64,000 nt of DNA, from the NCBI RefSeq assembly GCF_000091545.1, contig NC_006461.1, positions 743,564 to 807,563 of the forward strand, read 5' to 3'. The notes under the pieces are model-generated. The model did no database searches and was not told the DNA's origin. It saw nothing but the letters and a program-made list of their open reading frames with translations. This document shows positions 57,905-64,000 of the stretch, in pieces. Source of the DNA: Thermus thermophilus HB8. Its GTDB lineage: Bacteria; Deinococcota; Deinococci; Deinococcales; Thermaceae. Both the position numbers and the translations under genes were made by a program. Within the stretch, counting starts at the first letter, position 1, and the number at the start of each line of letters is the position of its first letter.

Positions 57905-58561
57905 TTACCGCTCTAGAGGGAGGCCCCGGGACGCCCAGGCGTAGGTGCCCCCCTCGAGGTTGTAGACCCTTTCCCCGTCAAACCCCTGGGCCACGAGGAA
58001 CTCCGCCGCCACGCCCGAGCGGTTCCCCGAGTTGCACACGAGGAGGATGGGCCTGTCCTTGGGAAGCTCGGCAAGCCTCTGGGGCAGGGTGGAGAGGGGG
58101 ATGTTCACGGCGCCCGGGACGTGGCCCTCCCCGTACTCCCACGCCTCCCGCACGTCCACCACGAAGGCCTCCTCCAGGAGAGCCTTCGCCTCTTCCGGCC
58201 CCACCTCCTGGTAGGGCGTGGCCCTGTAGGCCGCTTCCATGGGCGTGGTGTCCACGGGGAGGCCCGCCCGGTACCAGCGGACGATGCCGCCCTCGAGGTT
58301 GTACACCCGGTAGCCCTGGGCGCTGAGCCAGGCCGCCGCCTGCCAGGAGCGGTTGCCCGTGCGGCAGTAGAGGACCACCGGGGTGTCCTTGGGGATCTCC
58401 CCGTAGCGGGCCATGAACTCGGAAAGGGGGAGGAGTCGGGCCCCGGGGATCCGGGCCTGGGCGTACTCCTCCACCTCGCGCACGTCAAAAAAGGGCACCC
58501 CTTGGTCGTAAAGCCGCTTGGCCTCTTCGGGGGAAAGTTCTTGCACCTGGGTCTCGTACAT
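57905..58561 (-). CDS. Tandem-rhodanese sulfurtransferase
   Basis: The 218-residue protein has two rhodanese domains, both with intact active-site Cys loops: CRTGNR (residue ~70) and CNSGNR (residue ~175). Domain starts are LSPEEAKRLYDQGVPFFDVR and VGPEEAKALLEEAFVVDVRE. Having both cysteines is unusual, since the first domain is often inactive. It is cytoplasmic, with no signal peptide, and sits between the MBL-rhodanese and TauE genes, suggesting a sulfane-sulfur carrier in the same route. Confidence 0.9.
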   Translation of the reverse strand: MYETQVQELSPEEAKRLYDQGVPFFDVREVEEYAQARIPGARLLPLSEFMARYGEIPKDTPVVLYCRTGNRSWQAAAWLSAQGYRVYNLEGGIVRWYRAGLPVDTTPMEAAYRATPYQEVGPEEAKALLEEAFVVDVREAWEYGEGHVPGAVNIPLSTLPQRLAELPKDRPILLVCNSGNRSGVAAEFLVAQGFDGERVYNLEGGTYAWASRGLPLER

Positions 58562-58586
58562 GGAAAACCTCCTTGGGGTCTGGGCG

Positions 58587-58614
58587 GCCCACCCCGGCCC
58601 AGGCCGGGGTGGGC
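58587..58614 (-). repeat. 13-bp hairpin between MBL-rhodanese and rhodanese genes
   Basis: GCCCACCCCGGCC and GGCCGGGGTGGGC are perfect inverted repeats 2 bases apart. There is no T-tract after it on either strand, so it may be an mRNA stability or processing element that sets the ratio of the two gene products. Confidence 0.5.
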
Positions 58615-58618
58615 TCGC

Positions 58619-60055
58619 TTAGGCCTGCACCAGTTCCTCGCCCTGCACCACGGGGAAGCCCGCCTCCCGCCAAGCCTTGATCCCCCCGGTGAGGTTCAGG
58701 GCGTTTCTAAAACCGTGGGCCAGTAGGGCGCTGATGGCGGTGCTGGAGCGGTCCCCGCCCACGCAGTGGACGATGAGGGGCCTGTCCTTGGGGAGCCGGT
58801 CCAGGTGGGCGAGGACGCGGCCCGCGTGGATGTTTTGGGCCCCGGGGATGTGCCCCGCGAGGTACTCGTCCCGCCCGCGCACGTCCAGGACGAAGGCCTT
58901 CCCCTTCTCCCAGAGCTCCTTGGCCTCCTTGGCGGTGACCTGGGGGACGGTTTCCAGCTCGCCCTGGGCGTAGCCCTCCAGCCCCGGGATGTACCCCACC
59001 ACCTCGTCCAGGCCGATGCGGACGAGGGCCCGGGTGAGGGCCTCCACCTCCTCGGGCCGGGCGAGGAGGACGAGGGGGCGGTCGTAGGGGAGGAGCCAGC
59101 CCGCCCAGGTGGAGAAGTTCTTCCCCGCGGGGATGTTGATGCTCCCCGGGATGTGCCCGCCGGCGAAGGCGAACTTGTCCCGGGTGTCCACGAGGATGGC
59201 CCCCTCCCTCAGCCAGCGCTCAAACTGGGCCGGGGTGAGGCGGCCCGGGTGGGGAAGGCCGCCCAGGATGGCCATCCCGTCCCGGTTCAGCCGCTTCATC
59301 TCCTTGAAGTAGGTGGGGGCCTCGGGCTGGCCCTGGAGGAGGGCCTTCACGAACCCCTCCTCGTCGTCCCGCTCCAGGTACTCCGCCCACCAGGCGTGGC
59401 GGCGTTCGTACCCCACGGTGGTGGCCGGGAGGGCCCCAAGCGCCTTGCCGCAGGCGGAGCCCGCCCCGTGGCCGGGCCAGACCTGGACGTGGTCGGGAAG
59501 GGTGAGGAACTTTTCCTTGAGGCTCCTAAACATCCGCCTCGCCCCGGGCTCCGCCGTGCCCTTGATCCCCGCCGCCTCTTCCAAAAGGTCCGGCCGGCCC
59601 ACGTCCCCCACGAAGACGAAGTCCCCCGTGAGGAAGAGGAGGGGCTCGTCCGTCACCGCCCCGTCCGCCACCAGGAAGGAGAGGTGCTCGGGGGTGTGGC
59701 CCGGGGTGTGGACCGCCCGGACGCGGATGTTCCCCACCTTGAACTCGTCCCCGTCCTTGAGGAGGACGTGGGGGAAGCCCTCGAGGCCCTTGTACTTCCA
59801 GTTCTCGTCCCCCTCGTCGGAGAGGTACAGGGTGGCCCCCGTGGCCCGGGCGAGCTCCCTCGCCCCCGAGAGGTAGTCGGCGTGGATGTGGGTCTCGGCG
59901 ATGGCGGTGATGCGGAGGCCCAAGGACTGGGCGAGCTCCAGGTACACGTCCACGTCCCGCCTGGGGTCCACCACCAGGGCCTCCCCGGTGGCGGCGCAGC
60001 CCAGGAGGTAGCTCATCTGCGCGAGGCCTTCCTCGTGGATCTGGCGAAAGATCAT
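58619..60055 (-). CDS. Persulfide dioxygenase-rhodanese fusion (CstB-like)
   Basis: The 478-residue protein starts at ATG 60055 after GGAGGTG. Residues 1-~250 are an ETHE1-type metallo-beta-lactamase domain: THIHADYLSGARELA with the Asp-Tyr variant seen in CstB, VHTPGHTPEHLSFL and LFLTGDFVFVGDVGRPDL. Two rhodanese domains follow (~265-360 without a clear Cys, ~375-475 with active CVGGDR). The expected reaction is persulfide plus O2 to sulfite or thiosulfate. Its promoter carries a GGGTA-type operator (60103-60117). Confidence 0.9.
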   Translation of the reverse strand: MIFRQIHEEGLAQMSYLLGCAATGEALVVDPRRDVDVYLELAQSLGLRITAIAETHIHADYLSGARELARATGATLYLSDEGDENWKYKGLEGFPHVLLKDGDEFKVGNIRVRAVHTPGHTPEHLSFLVADGAVTDEPLLFLTGDFVFVGDVGRPDLLEEAAGIKGTAEPGARRMFRSLKEKFLTLPDHVQVWPGHGAGSACGKALGALPATTVGYERRHAWWAEYLERDDEEGFVKALLQGQPEAPTYFKEMKRLNRDGMAILGGLPHPGRLTPAQFERWLREGAILVDTRDKFAFAGGHIPGSINIPAGKNFSTWAGWLLPYDRPLVLLARPEEVEALTRALVRIGLDEVVGYIPGLEGYAQGELETVPQVTAKEAKELWEKGKAFVLDVRGRDEYLAGHIPGAQNIHAGRVLAHLDRLPKDRPLIVHCVGGDRSSTAISALLAHGFRNALNLTGGIKAWREAGFPVVQGEELVQA

Positions 60056-60098
60056 GGCTTCACCTCCGGTGAGGGACCTTTGTCCCTCCTCGGGGCAG

Positions 60099-60127
60099 AG
60101 TATACCCATGGGGGGTAATGGTGTCAA
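60099..60127 (-). promoter_or_regulatory. Promoter and operator of the MBL-rhodanese operon
   Basis: -35 TTGACA (60122-60127), 17-bp spacer, -10 TATACT (60099-60104): essentially consensus. Within the spacer TACCC-ATGGG-GGGTA (60103-60117, plus strand) is a perfect 5-bp inverted repeat resembling CsoR/CstR operators, so the strong promoter is probably repressed until persulfide appears. Confidence 0.75.
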
Positions 60128-60172
60128 GCCGCGGGAACGTGAAAGTGCGCTCTTTCCTCGGGGCTCTTTATC

Positions 60173-60210
60173 TGGTATAGTTAGGGCCTGGACGTACCCC
60201 TACCGGGGTA
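60173..60210 (+). promoter_or_regulatory. Promoter and operator of the disulfide-oxidoreductase operon
   Basis: Extended -10 TGG-TATAGT (60173-60181), no good -35. TACCCC-TACC-GGGGTA (60195-60210) is a perfect 6-bp inverted repeat just downstream of the expected start, the same GGGTA type as the divergent promoter ~80 bp away. Confidence 0.7.
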
Positions 60211-60224
60211 TTCCGGAGGTGAAC

Positions 60225-60914
60225 ATGGCGCTTTTGGGACCCAAAGAGCAAGAGATCGTGCGGGAAAGGCTGGCCAACCTCACCCGGGACGTGGAGATGG
60301 TGCTCTTCACCGACTCCTCCACCTTGATCGCCCCGGGGAAGGAGCCCTGCCTCTACTGCAAGGAGACGAAGCAGCTTCTGGAGGAGCTTTCCGCCCTCTC
60401 CGACAAGCTCCACCTGGTGGTCTACGACCTGGCCACCCCCGAGGGGAGGGAGAAGGCCGGGGCCTACAAGGTGGAGGCCGCGCCCACCCTTATCCTTCGC
60501 GAGAAGGGTTCGGAGGCCATCAACCTCCGTTACCGGGGGATCCCCGCGGGCTACGAGTTCGCGAGCCTCCTCGAGGACATCGAGATGCTGGGCCGGGATG
60601 GGCACGGCCTCCCTGAGAACGTGGTCCAGGAGCTCAACGACCTCCCCGAGGAGGTGGTCCTCCAGGTCTTCGTCACCCCCACCTGCCCCTACTGCCCGCA
60701 GGCGGTGCGCACCGCCCACCGCCTGGCCTACGCCTCCCCCAAGGTGTGGGGCGAGATGATTGAGGCCAACGAGTTCCCCGCCCTCTCCGACCGCTACCGC
60801 ATCCACGGCGTGCCGGACACCATCATCAACCACGGCAAGGAGCGCGTCCTCGGGGCCCAGCCCCTCTCCCAGTTCCTCCAGGCCATCCGGAAGGCCGTGG
60901 GGGTCCGGGCCTAG
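60225..60914 (+). CDS. Protein disulfide oxidoreductase (tandem thioredoxin fold)
   Basis: The 229-residue protein has two thioredoxin-like units: CLYC at residues 42-45 and CPYC at 154-157. This is the PDO architecture of hyperthermophiles (also AhpF N-terminal domain). The second unit has the cis-Pro in HGVPDTI. There is no signal peptide, so it works in the cytoplasm, where thermophiles often form disulfides. GGAGGTG precedes the ATG. It heads a three-gene operon with a rhodanese lipoprotein and an Lgt/TlpA-like protein. Confidence 0.92.
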   Translation: MALLGPKEQEIVRERLANLTRDVEMVLFTDSSTLIAPGKEPCLYCKETKQLLEELSALSDKLHLVVYDLATPEGREKAGAYKVEAAPTLILREKGSEAINLRYRGIPAGYEFASLLEDIEMLGRDGHGLPENVVQELNDLPEEVVLQVFVTPTCPYCPQAVRTAHRLAYASPKVWGEMIEANEFPALSDRYRIHGVPDTIINHGKERVLGAQPLSQFLQAIRKAVGVRA

Positions 60915-60915
60915 C

Positions 60916-61329
60916 ATGACCCGCCGCGCCCTCTTCGGCCCCAAGGTCGCTCCGCTGATCCAGGCGGCCTCGCTGACCCTCGCCCTCCTCCTCTTCCTCG
61001 CCGCCTGCGGCCCCAAGGGAAGCTACGAGAACGTGGGCCCCGAGGAGCTCTACGAGGCCTTGGCCGCCGGGGCGGTGGTGGTGGACGTGAGGACCCCGGG
61101 GGAGTTCGCCCAGGGCCACGTCCCCGGGGCCATTAACCTCCCCGTGGAGGAGGTGGCCCGGTGGGCGGACCGGATCCCCAAGGACCGGCCCGTCTACCTC
61201 TACTGCCGTAGCGGCAACCGGAGCCGAAAGGCGGCGGAGTACCTGGCGCGGAAGGGCTACACGAACCTCTACAACGTGGAGGGCGGGGTGCTGGCCATAG
61301 CGCGGGCGGGGTATCCCCTGGTCCGGTGA
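60916..61329 (+). CDS. Rhodanese lipoprotein
   Basis: The 137-residue protein starts at ATG 60916, right after the upstream stop codon. Signal peptide with lipobox LAAC (LALLLFLAACGPKG) gives a lipid anchor on the outer face of the membrane. One rhodanese domain follows (YENVGPEELYEALAAGAVVV onward) with intact CRSGNR. It would bind extracytoplasmic sulfane sulfur next to the TlpA-like protein. The stop overlaps the next start in TGATG. Confidence 0.9.
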   Translation: MTRRALFGPKVAPLIQAASLTLALLLFLAACGPKGSYENVGPEELYEALAAGAVVVDVRTPGEFAQGHVPGAINLPVEEVARWADRIPKDRPVYLYCRSGNRSRKAAEYLARKGYTNLYNVEGGVLAIARAGYPLVR

Positions 61330-62120
61330 TGGACGCCCTTCAGGTGGGCCCCTTGGCCATCCCCTGGGTGAGGGTGCAGGTGGCCTTGGCCCTCCTCGCC
61401 CTGGTGGGGGTGGCGGAGCTTTTTGCCCGCCGGGTGGACCGGAGGCTTTCCTCCTGGGGCCAGGGCGCCGTTTTTGTGGGCCTTCTGGGGGCCAGGCTTG
61501 GCTTTGTCTTGGAGAACGCGTCGGTTTACGCCAAGGACCCCCTCGCCGTTCTCTACGTCTGGCAGGGGGGGTTTGACCCCTGGTGGGGTATCTTGGCTGG
61601 AGGAGGGTATACGCTCATGGCCTTGCCCAAACACCTCTGGCGCTACGCCCTGGGGGCGGCCCTGGCCGCGGCCCTGGTGGCGGGGGTCTTCCTCGTCCGC
61701 AAGGCCCCGGCCCAGGAGGCGCGCCTCCCCGACCTAACCCTCACGACCCTTGGGGGGACGGAGGTACGCCTCAGCGATTTCCGGGGGAAGCCCCTGGTCC
61801 TCAACGCCTGGGCCACCTGGTGCCCCCCCTGCCGCCGGGAGCTCCCCATGATGGTGCGCCTCGCTCAGGAGAACCCGGAGGTGCGCTTCGCCTTTGTAAG
61901 CCAGGGGGAAGGCCCCCTGGTGGTGAAAAACTTTTTGGAGGAAAGGGGCCTTTCTCCCGAGTGGGTTCTTCTGGACCCCGAGACCCGGCTTGCCCAGGCC
62001 TTGGGCATCCAGGGGCTTCCCACCACCTTCTTCTTTGACCGGGAGGGGCGGCTCGTGGCCCGGCACCTGGGGGAGCTTTCCGAGGCCCTGCTTTTGGGCT
62101 ACCTCCGGGTCCTCCGCTAG
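61329..62120 (+). CDS. Fusion of an Lgt-like membrane segment with a TlpA/ResA thioredoxin
   Basis: The 263-residue protein has residues 1-~125 as three or four membrane helices whose middle part (GLLGARLGFVLENASVYAKD, then LYVWQGGFDPWWG) matches the Arg-Leu-Gly and W-x-GG region of prolipoprotein diacylglyceryl transferase. The catalytic FHGG motif of Lgt is replaced by FDPWWG and the later Arg residues are absent, so transferase activity is unlikely. Residues ~130-263 are a TlpA-like thioredoxin with WCPPC (Cys165, Cys168) and cis-Pro in GLPTTFFF. It is coupled to the rhodanese lipoprotein gene. Confidence 0.82.
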   Translation: MDALQVGPLAIPWVRVQVALALLALVGVAELFARRVDRRLSSWGQGAVFVGLLGARLGFVLENASVYAKDPLAVLYVWQGGFDPWWGILAGGGYTLMALPKHLWRYALGAALAAALVAGVFLVRKAPAQEARLPDLTLTTLGGTEVRLSDFRGKPLVLNAWATWCPPCRRELPMMVRLAQENPEVRFAFVSQGEGPLVVKNFLEERGLSPEWVLLDPETRLAQALGIQGLPTTFFFDREGRLVARHLGELSEALLLGYLRVLR

Positions 62121-63487
62121 GCGCCGGCGGAAAGGAGGGTTTCCTTCCCGCCCACCACCGTTTTGAGGTGGACGGGCCTGCCCCAGAGGCGGTGGAGGTT
62201 CTCCAGCACCGCCTTGGTCTTCCTCAGGTCCAGCTCCACCCCCTCATAAGCGTGGGCGAGGAGAAGCTCCCCGCGGTTTTGGTAGTTGGCGTCCACGAGC
62301 TCCACGATGGGGTAGCCCAGGTTGGTGAGGCGGAAGAGGAGGGCCTTTTTGGCCTCCGCGAAGCGGGGCAGGTCCTCGAGGGCAAAGAGGCCCCGCCTTA
62401 GGGCGAACTCCGGGGTGAGGAACTCCTCCAGGAAGTTGAGGTCGGTGTAGACCGTGCGCACCTGGAAGAGCTTCTTCCGGCCTTCCCCCGTGGGCCGCTC
62501 GTAGCGGAGCCTTTCCCCCAGGGGCAAGGCCTCGTACTCGGGGCCGAAGCGCCCCTTGTCCCAGCGCTCCTCCACCTCCATGAGGAGGTGGTAGCCCAGG
62601 CGGTAAGGGTTCAGGCCGTGGGGGGCGAGGAGGTTCGCCTGCATCTCGGCGAACTCCAGGGCCTCCTCCGGGGTGAGGAGGGGGAGGAGGAGCCGCGTGT
62701 GCCAGTAGGTGGCCCAACCCTCGTTCAGGATCTTGGTGGCGGCCTGGGGGGCGAAGTAGAGGCTCTCCTCCCGGACGATCTCCAGGATCCCCTTCTGCCA
62801 GGGGGCGAGGGGGGCGTGGCGGGCCAAAAAGCCCAGGATGTCCCGGGTGGGCCTCGGGGGGAGGGGCTCGGGGCTTGCCCCCTCCTCCGCCTCTTTGGGG
62901 AAGGCGGGGGGCGGGTTCACGTAGGGGTCCAGGTAGGGGCGCACGGGGAGGCGCTTGGGGGCCTCCTCCTCTTTCTGGGCGGGCCTCTGGATGTAAGGGG
63001 CGTGGGGGTCAATGAGGTTTTCCAGGGAAAGGGCGAGGTCTAGGAACTCCTCCACGCTCCTCGCCCCGTGCCGCTCCATGGCCCGCTCCACGTAGGCGGC
63101 GTGGTGGGCCATCTCCGCGAGCATGTCCTTGGGGATGGGCTTGAAGGCGAGGTTGTTCTGGAAGAAGTCGGCGTGGGCGTAGACATGGGCGACGACGAGC
63201 TTCTGGGCGAGGAGGGGGTTGCCCCTGAGGAGGTAGGCCTGCACGGGGACGGTGTTCACCACGAGCTCGTAGATGCGGGCGAGGCCGTAGCGGTAGGTCT
63301 CCCGGTAGTGCAGGTAGGCGCTCCCCCAGCGCCAGTGGGGGTAGCGGCGGGGAAAGCCCCCGTAGGCGGCGAGCATGGCCATCTCCTCGGGGCCCACCTC
63401 CTGGAAGGCCACGGGGGGAAAGGAAAGCCCCTCGGCCTCCGCCCGCTCCCTGAGGCGCTCCACCCAGTGGGCGAGTTCCCGCTCCAT
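62117..63487 (-). CDS. SpoVR-family protein
   Basis: The 456-residue product carries SpoVR landmarks: FPPVAFQEVGPEEMAMLAAYG, FPRRYPHWRWGSAYLHYRETY, HVYAHADFFQNN, ILNEGWATYWHTRLL and LGYHLLMEVEERWDKG. In many bacteria spoVR, a DUF444 gene and the prkA kinase form one conserved operon expressed under starvation; the DUF444 gene lies 1 base upstream here. Biochemical function is unknown; the conserved His/Glu suggest metal binding. The 3' end overlaps the convergent TlpA gene by 4 bases. Confidence 0.92.
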   Translation of the reverse strand: MERELAHWVERLRERAEAEGLSFPPVAFQEVGPEEMAMLAAYGGFPRRYPHWRWGSAYLHYRETYRYGLARIYELVVNTVPVQAYLLRGNPLLAQKLVVAHVYAHADFFQNNLAFKPIPKDMLAEMAHHAAYVERAMERHGARSVEEFLDLALSLENLIDPHAPYIQRPAQKEEEAPKRLPVRPYLDPYVNPPPAFPKEAEEGASPEPLPPRPTRDILGFLARHAPLAPWQKGILEIVREESLYFAPQAATKILNEGWATYWHTRLLLPLLTPEEALEFAEMQANLLAPHGLNPYRLGYHLLMEVEERWDKGRFGPEYEALPLGERLRYERPTGEGRKKLFQVRTVYTDLNFLEEFLTPEFALRRGLFALEDLPRFAEAKKALLFRLTNLGYPIVELVDANYQNRGELLLAHAYEGVELDLRKTKAVLENLHRLWGRPVHLKTVVGGKETLLSAGA

Positions 63488-63488
63488 T

Positions 63489-64000
63489 TCAACCTCCGAG
63501 AAGCCGCTTCAAGGCCACGGGCAGGTCCTCCCGGCCCCGCACCGCGGCGAGGGCGACCCCCTCCCTGCCTCCCAGGGCCTCCTGCACCTCCTCCAGGAAG
63601 TGCCCCTGGCCGTAGGGGCTCTCCACCTGGGCGTACCCGTAGAGGGCGAGGGAGGGGAGGAGGCGCCTTAGGGCCTCGAGGGCCAAGGGCGTGTCCCCCT
63701 GCCAGTTCTCCCCGTCGGAGAAGTGGAAGAGGTAGCGGTTGTAGAAGGCCTCGGGGTAGGCCTTGAGGATCTCTTCCGCCAGGAGGAGGGCGCTGGAGAT
63801 CCGCGTTCCCCCGCCCTCCCGGGCCTTGAAGAACTCCTCCTCGGGGACCTCCCAGGCCTCGGCGTCGTGGAGGAGGTAGCGCCTTTCCAGCCTGGGAAAG
63901 TGCCGCTTGATCCAGAGGGTGATCCAGAAGGAGAGGGTCTTGACGAGCTTAAGCTCCTCTTCCCGCATGCTCCCGGAGACGTCCAGGGCGAAGAGGACCA
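63489..64000 (-). CDS. DUF444 (YeaH/YhbH) family protein, N-terminal part outside window
   Basis: The frame stays open to the window edge, so this is the C-terminal ~169 residues. It contains a von Willebrand A core with the MIDAS motif VLFALDVSGSMREEE near the edge, EGGGTRISSALLLAEEI and the FHFSDGENWQGD strand. This identifies the DUF444/YeaH family, partner of PrkA (YeaG) and SpoVR. The stop codon is preceded by GGAGG, used by spoVR. A prkA gene is expected just beyond the window. Confidence 0.9.
   Translation of the reverse strand, partial: VLFALDVSGSMREEELKLVKTLSFWITLWIKRHFPRLERRYLLHDAEAWEVPEEEFFKAREGGGTRISSALLLAEEILKAYPEAFYNRYLFHFSDGENWQGDTPLALEALRRLLPSLALYGYAQVESPYGQGHFLEEVQEALGGREGVALAAVRGREDLPVALKRLLGG

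Overview
The window is a very GC-rich, densely packed stretch of bacterial chromosome. Codons end almost always in G or C, proteins are rich in Ala/Leu/Arg/Glu/Gly, and neighbouring genes commonly overlap by 1-30 bases. Several products match proteins I know from Thermus thermophilus: 181-residue PyrR, 417-residue PurD, 406-residue PilC, 178-residue YceI protein, 264-residue FAH-family isomerase and the futalosine-pathway pair MqnA/MqnE. I therefore read it as Thermus thermophilus or a very close relative. I see no insertion sequence, prophage, CRISPR array or replication origin; one tRNA gene (Ser, anticodon GGA) is present.

Layout. 1-3774: a surface cassette of a chaperone-like secreted protein (partial), a short secreted protein and a 954-residue beta-rich outer-membrane protein with calcium-loop B repeats. 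4.3-9.0 kb: pyrimidine genes, with pyrD on the plus strand and a pyrR-pyrB-pyrC operon on the minus strand behind a leader-peptide attenuator with a PyrR-binding loop. 9-20 kb: mixed housekeeping genes (2-hydroxyacid dehydrogenase, holA, glutaryl-CoA-type dehydrogenase, scpB, threonylcarbamoyl-AMP synthase, pilC, glcD, a diguanylate cyclase). 20.3-22.6 kb: aroF-tyrA, preceded by what looks like a complete transcription attenuator with an aromatic-codon leader peptide. 22.6-28 kb: a VOC protein, YceI, mqnA/mqnE, a PIN-like protein, YqhA and a LacI regulator. 28-32.5 kb: a PlsY-like protein, an FAH-family isomerase, an MBL hydrolase, purN and purD. 32.5-41.5 kb: a long minus-strand signalling/transport cluster (DUF4212 and solute:sodium symporter; cNMP-CBS-nucleotidyltransferase; symporter-STAC-histidine kinase; receiver; membrane-anchored PAS protein ending in a DEDDh exonuclease). 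41.7-50.6 kb: yebC, a CPA2 antiporter, a DsbA-like protein, speE with a catalytically dead speD homologue, ftsK, ompH and an AcuB-like protein. 50.6-56.2 kb: an LptD-like protein, tRNA-Ser, a DHH-CBS-nucleotidyltransferase fusion and two tandem site-2-protease homologues, one lacking its HExxH. 56.3-62.1 kb: nfo and a sulfur/redox island (TauE, two rhodanese proteins, an MBL-rhodanese fusion, protein disulfide oxidoreductase, an Lgt/TlpA fusion). 62.1-64.0 kb: spoVR and a DUF444 gene that runs off the window.

Regulation is unusually readable. Many genes start 6-7 bases after a TANNNT element (often TAGACT or TGG-TANNNT), the arrangement expected for leaderless mRNAs, and in several cases the stop codon of the upstream gene forms the first three bases of that element. 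The strongest undescribed-looking signal is the aroF attenuator at 22467-22621. Next are the symporter-kinase-exonuclease cluster, the prozyme-like SpeD, the paired active/inactive M50 proteases and the divergent GGGTA-type operators over the persulfide genes. No database or folding program was run; all calls rest on reading motifs and base pairing by eye.
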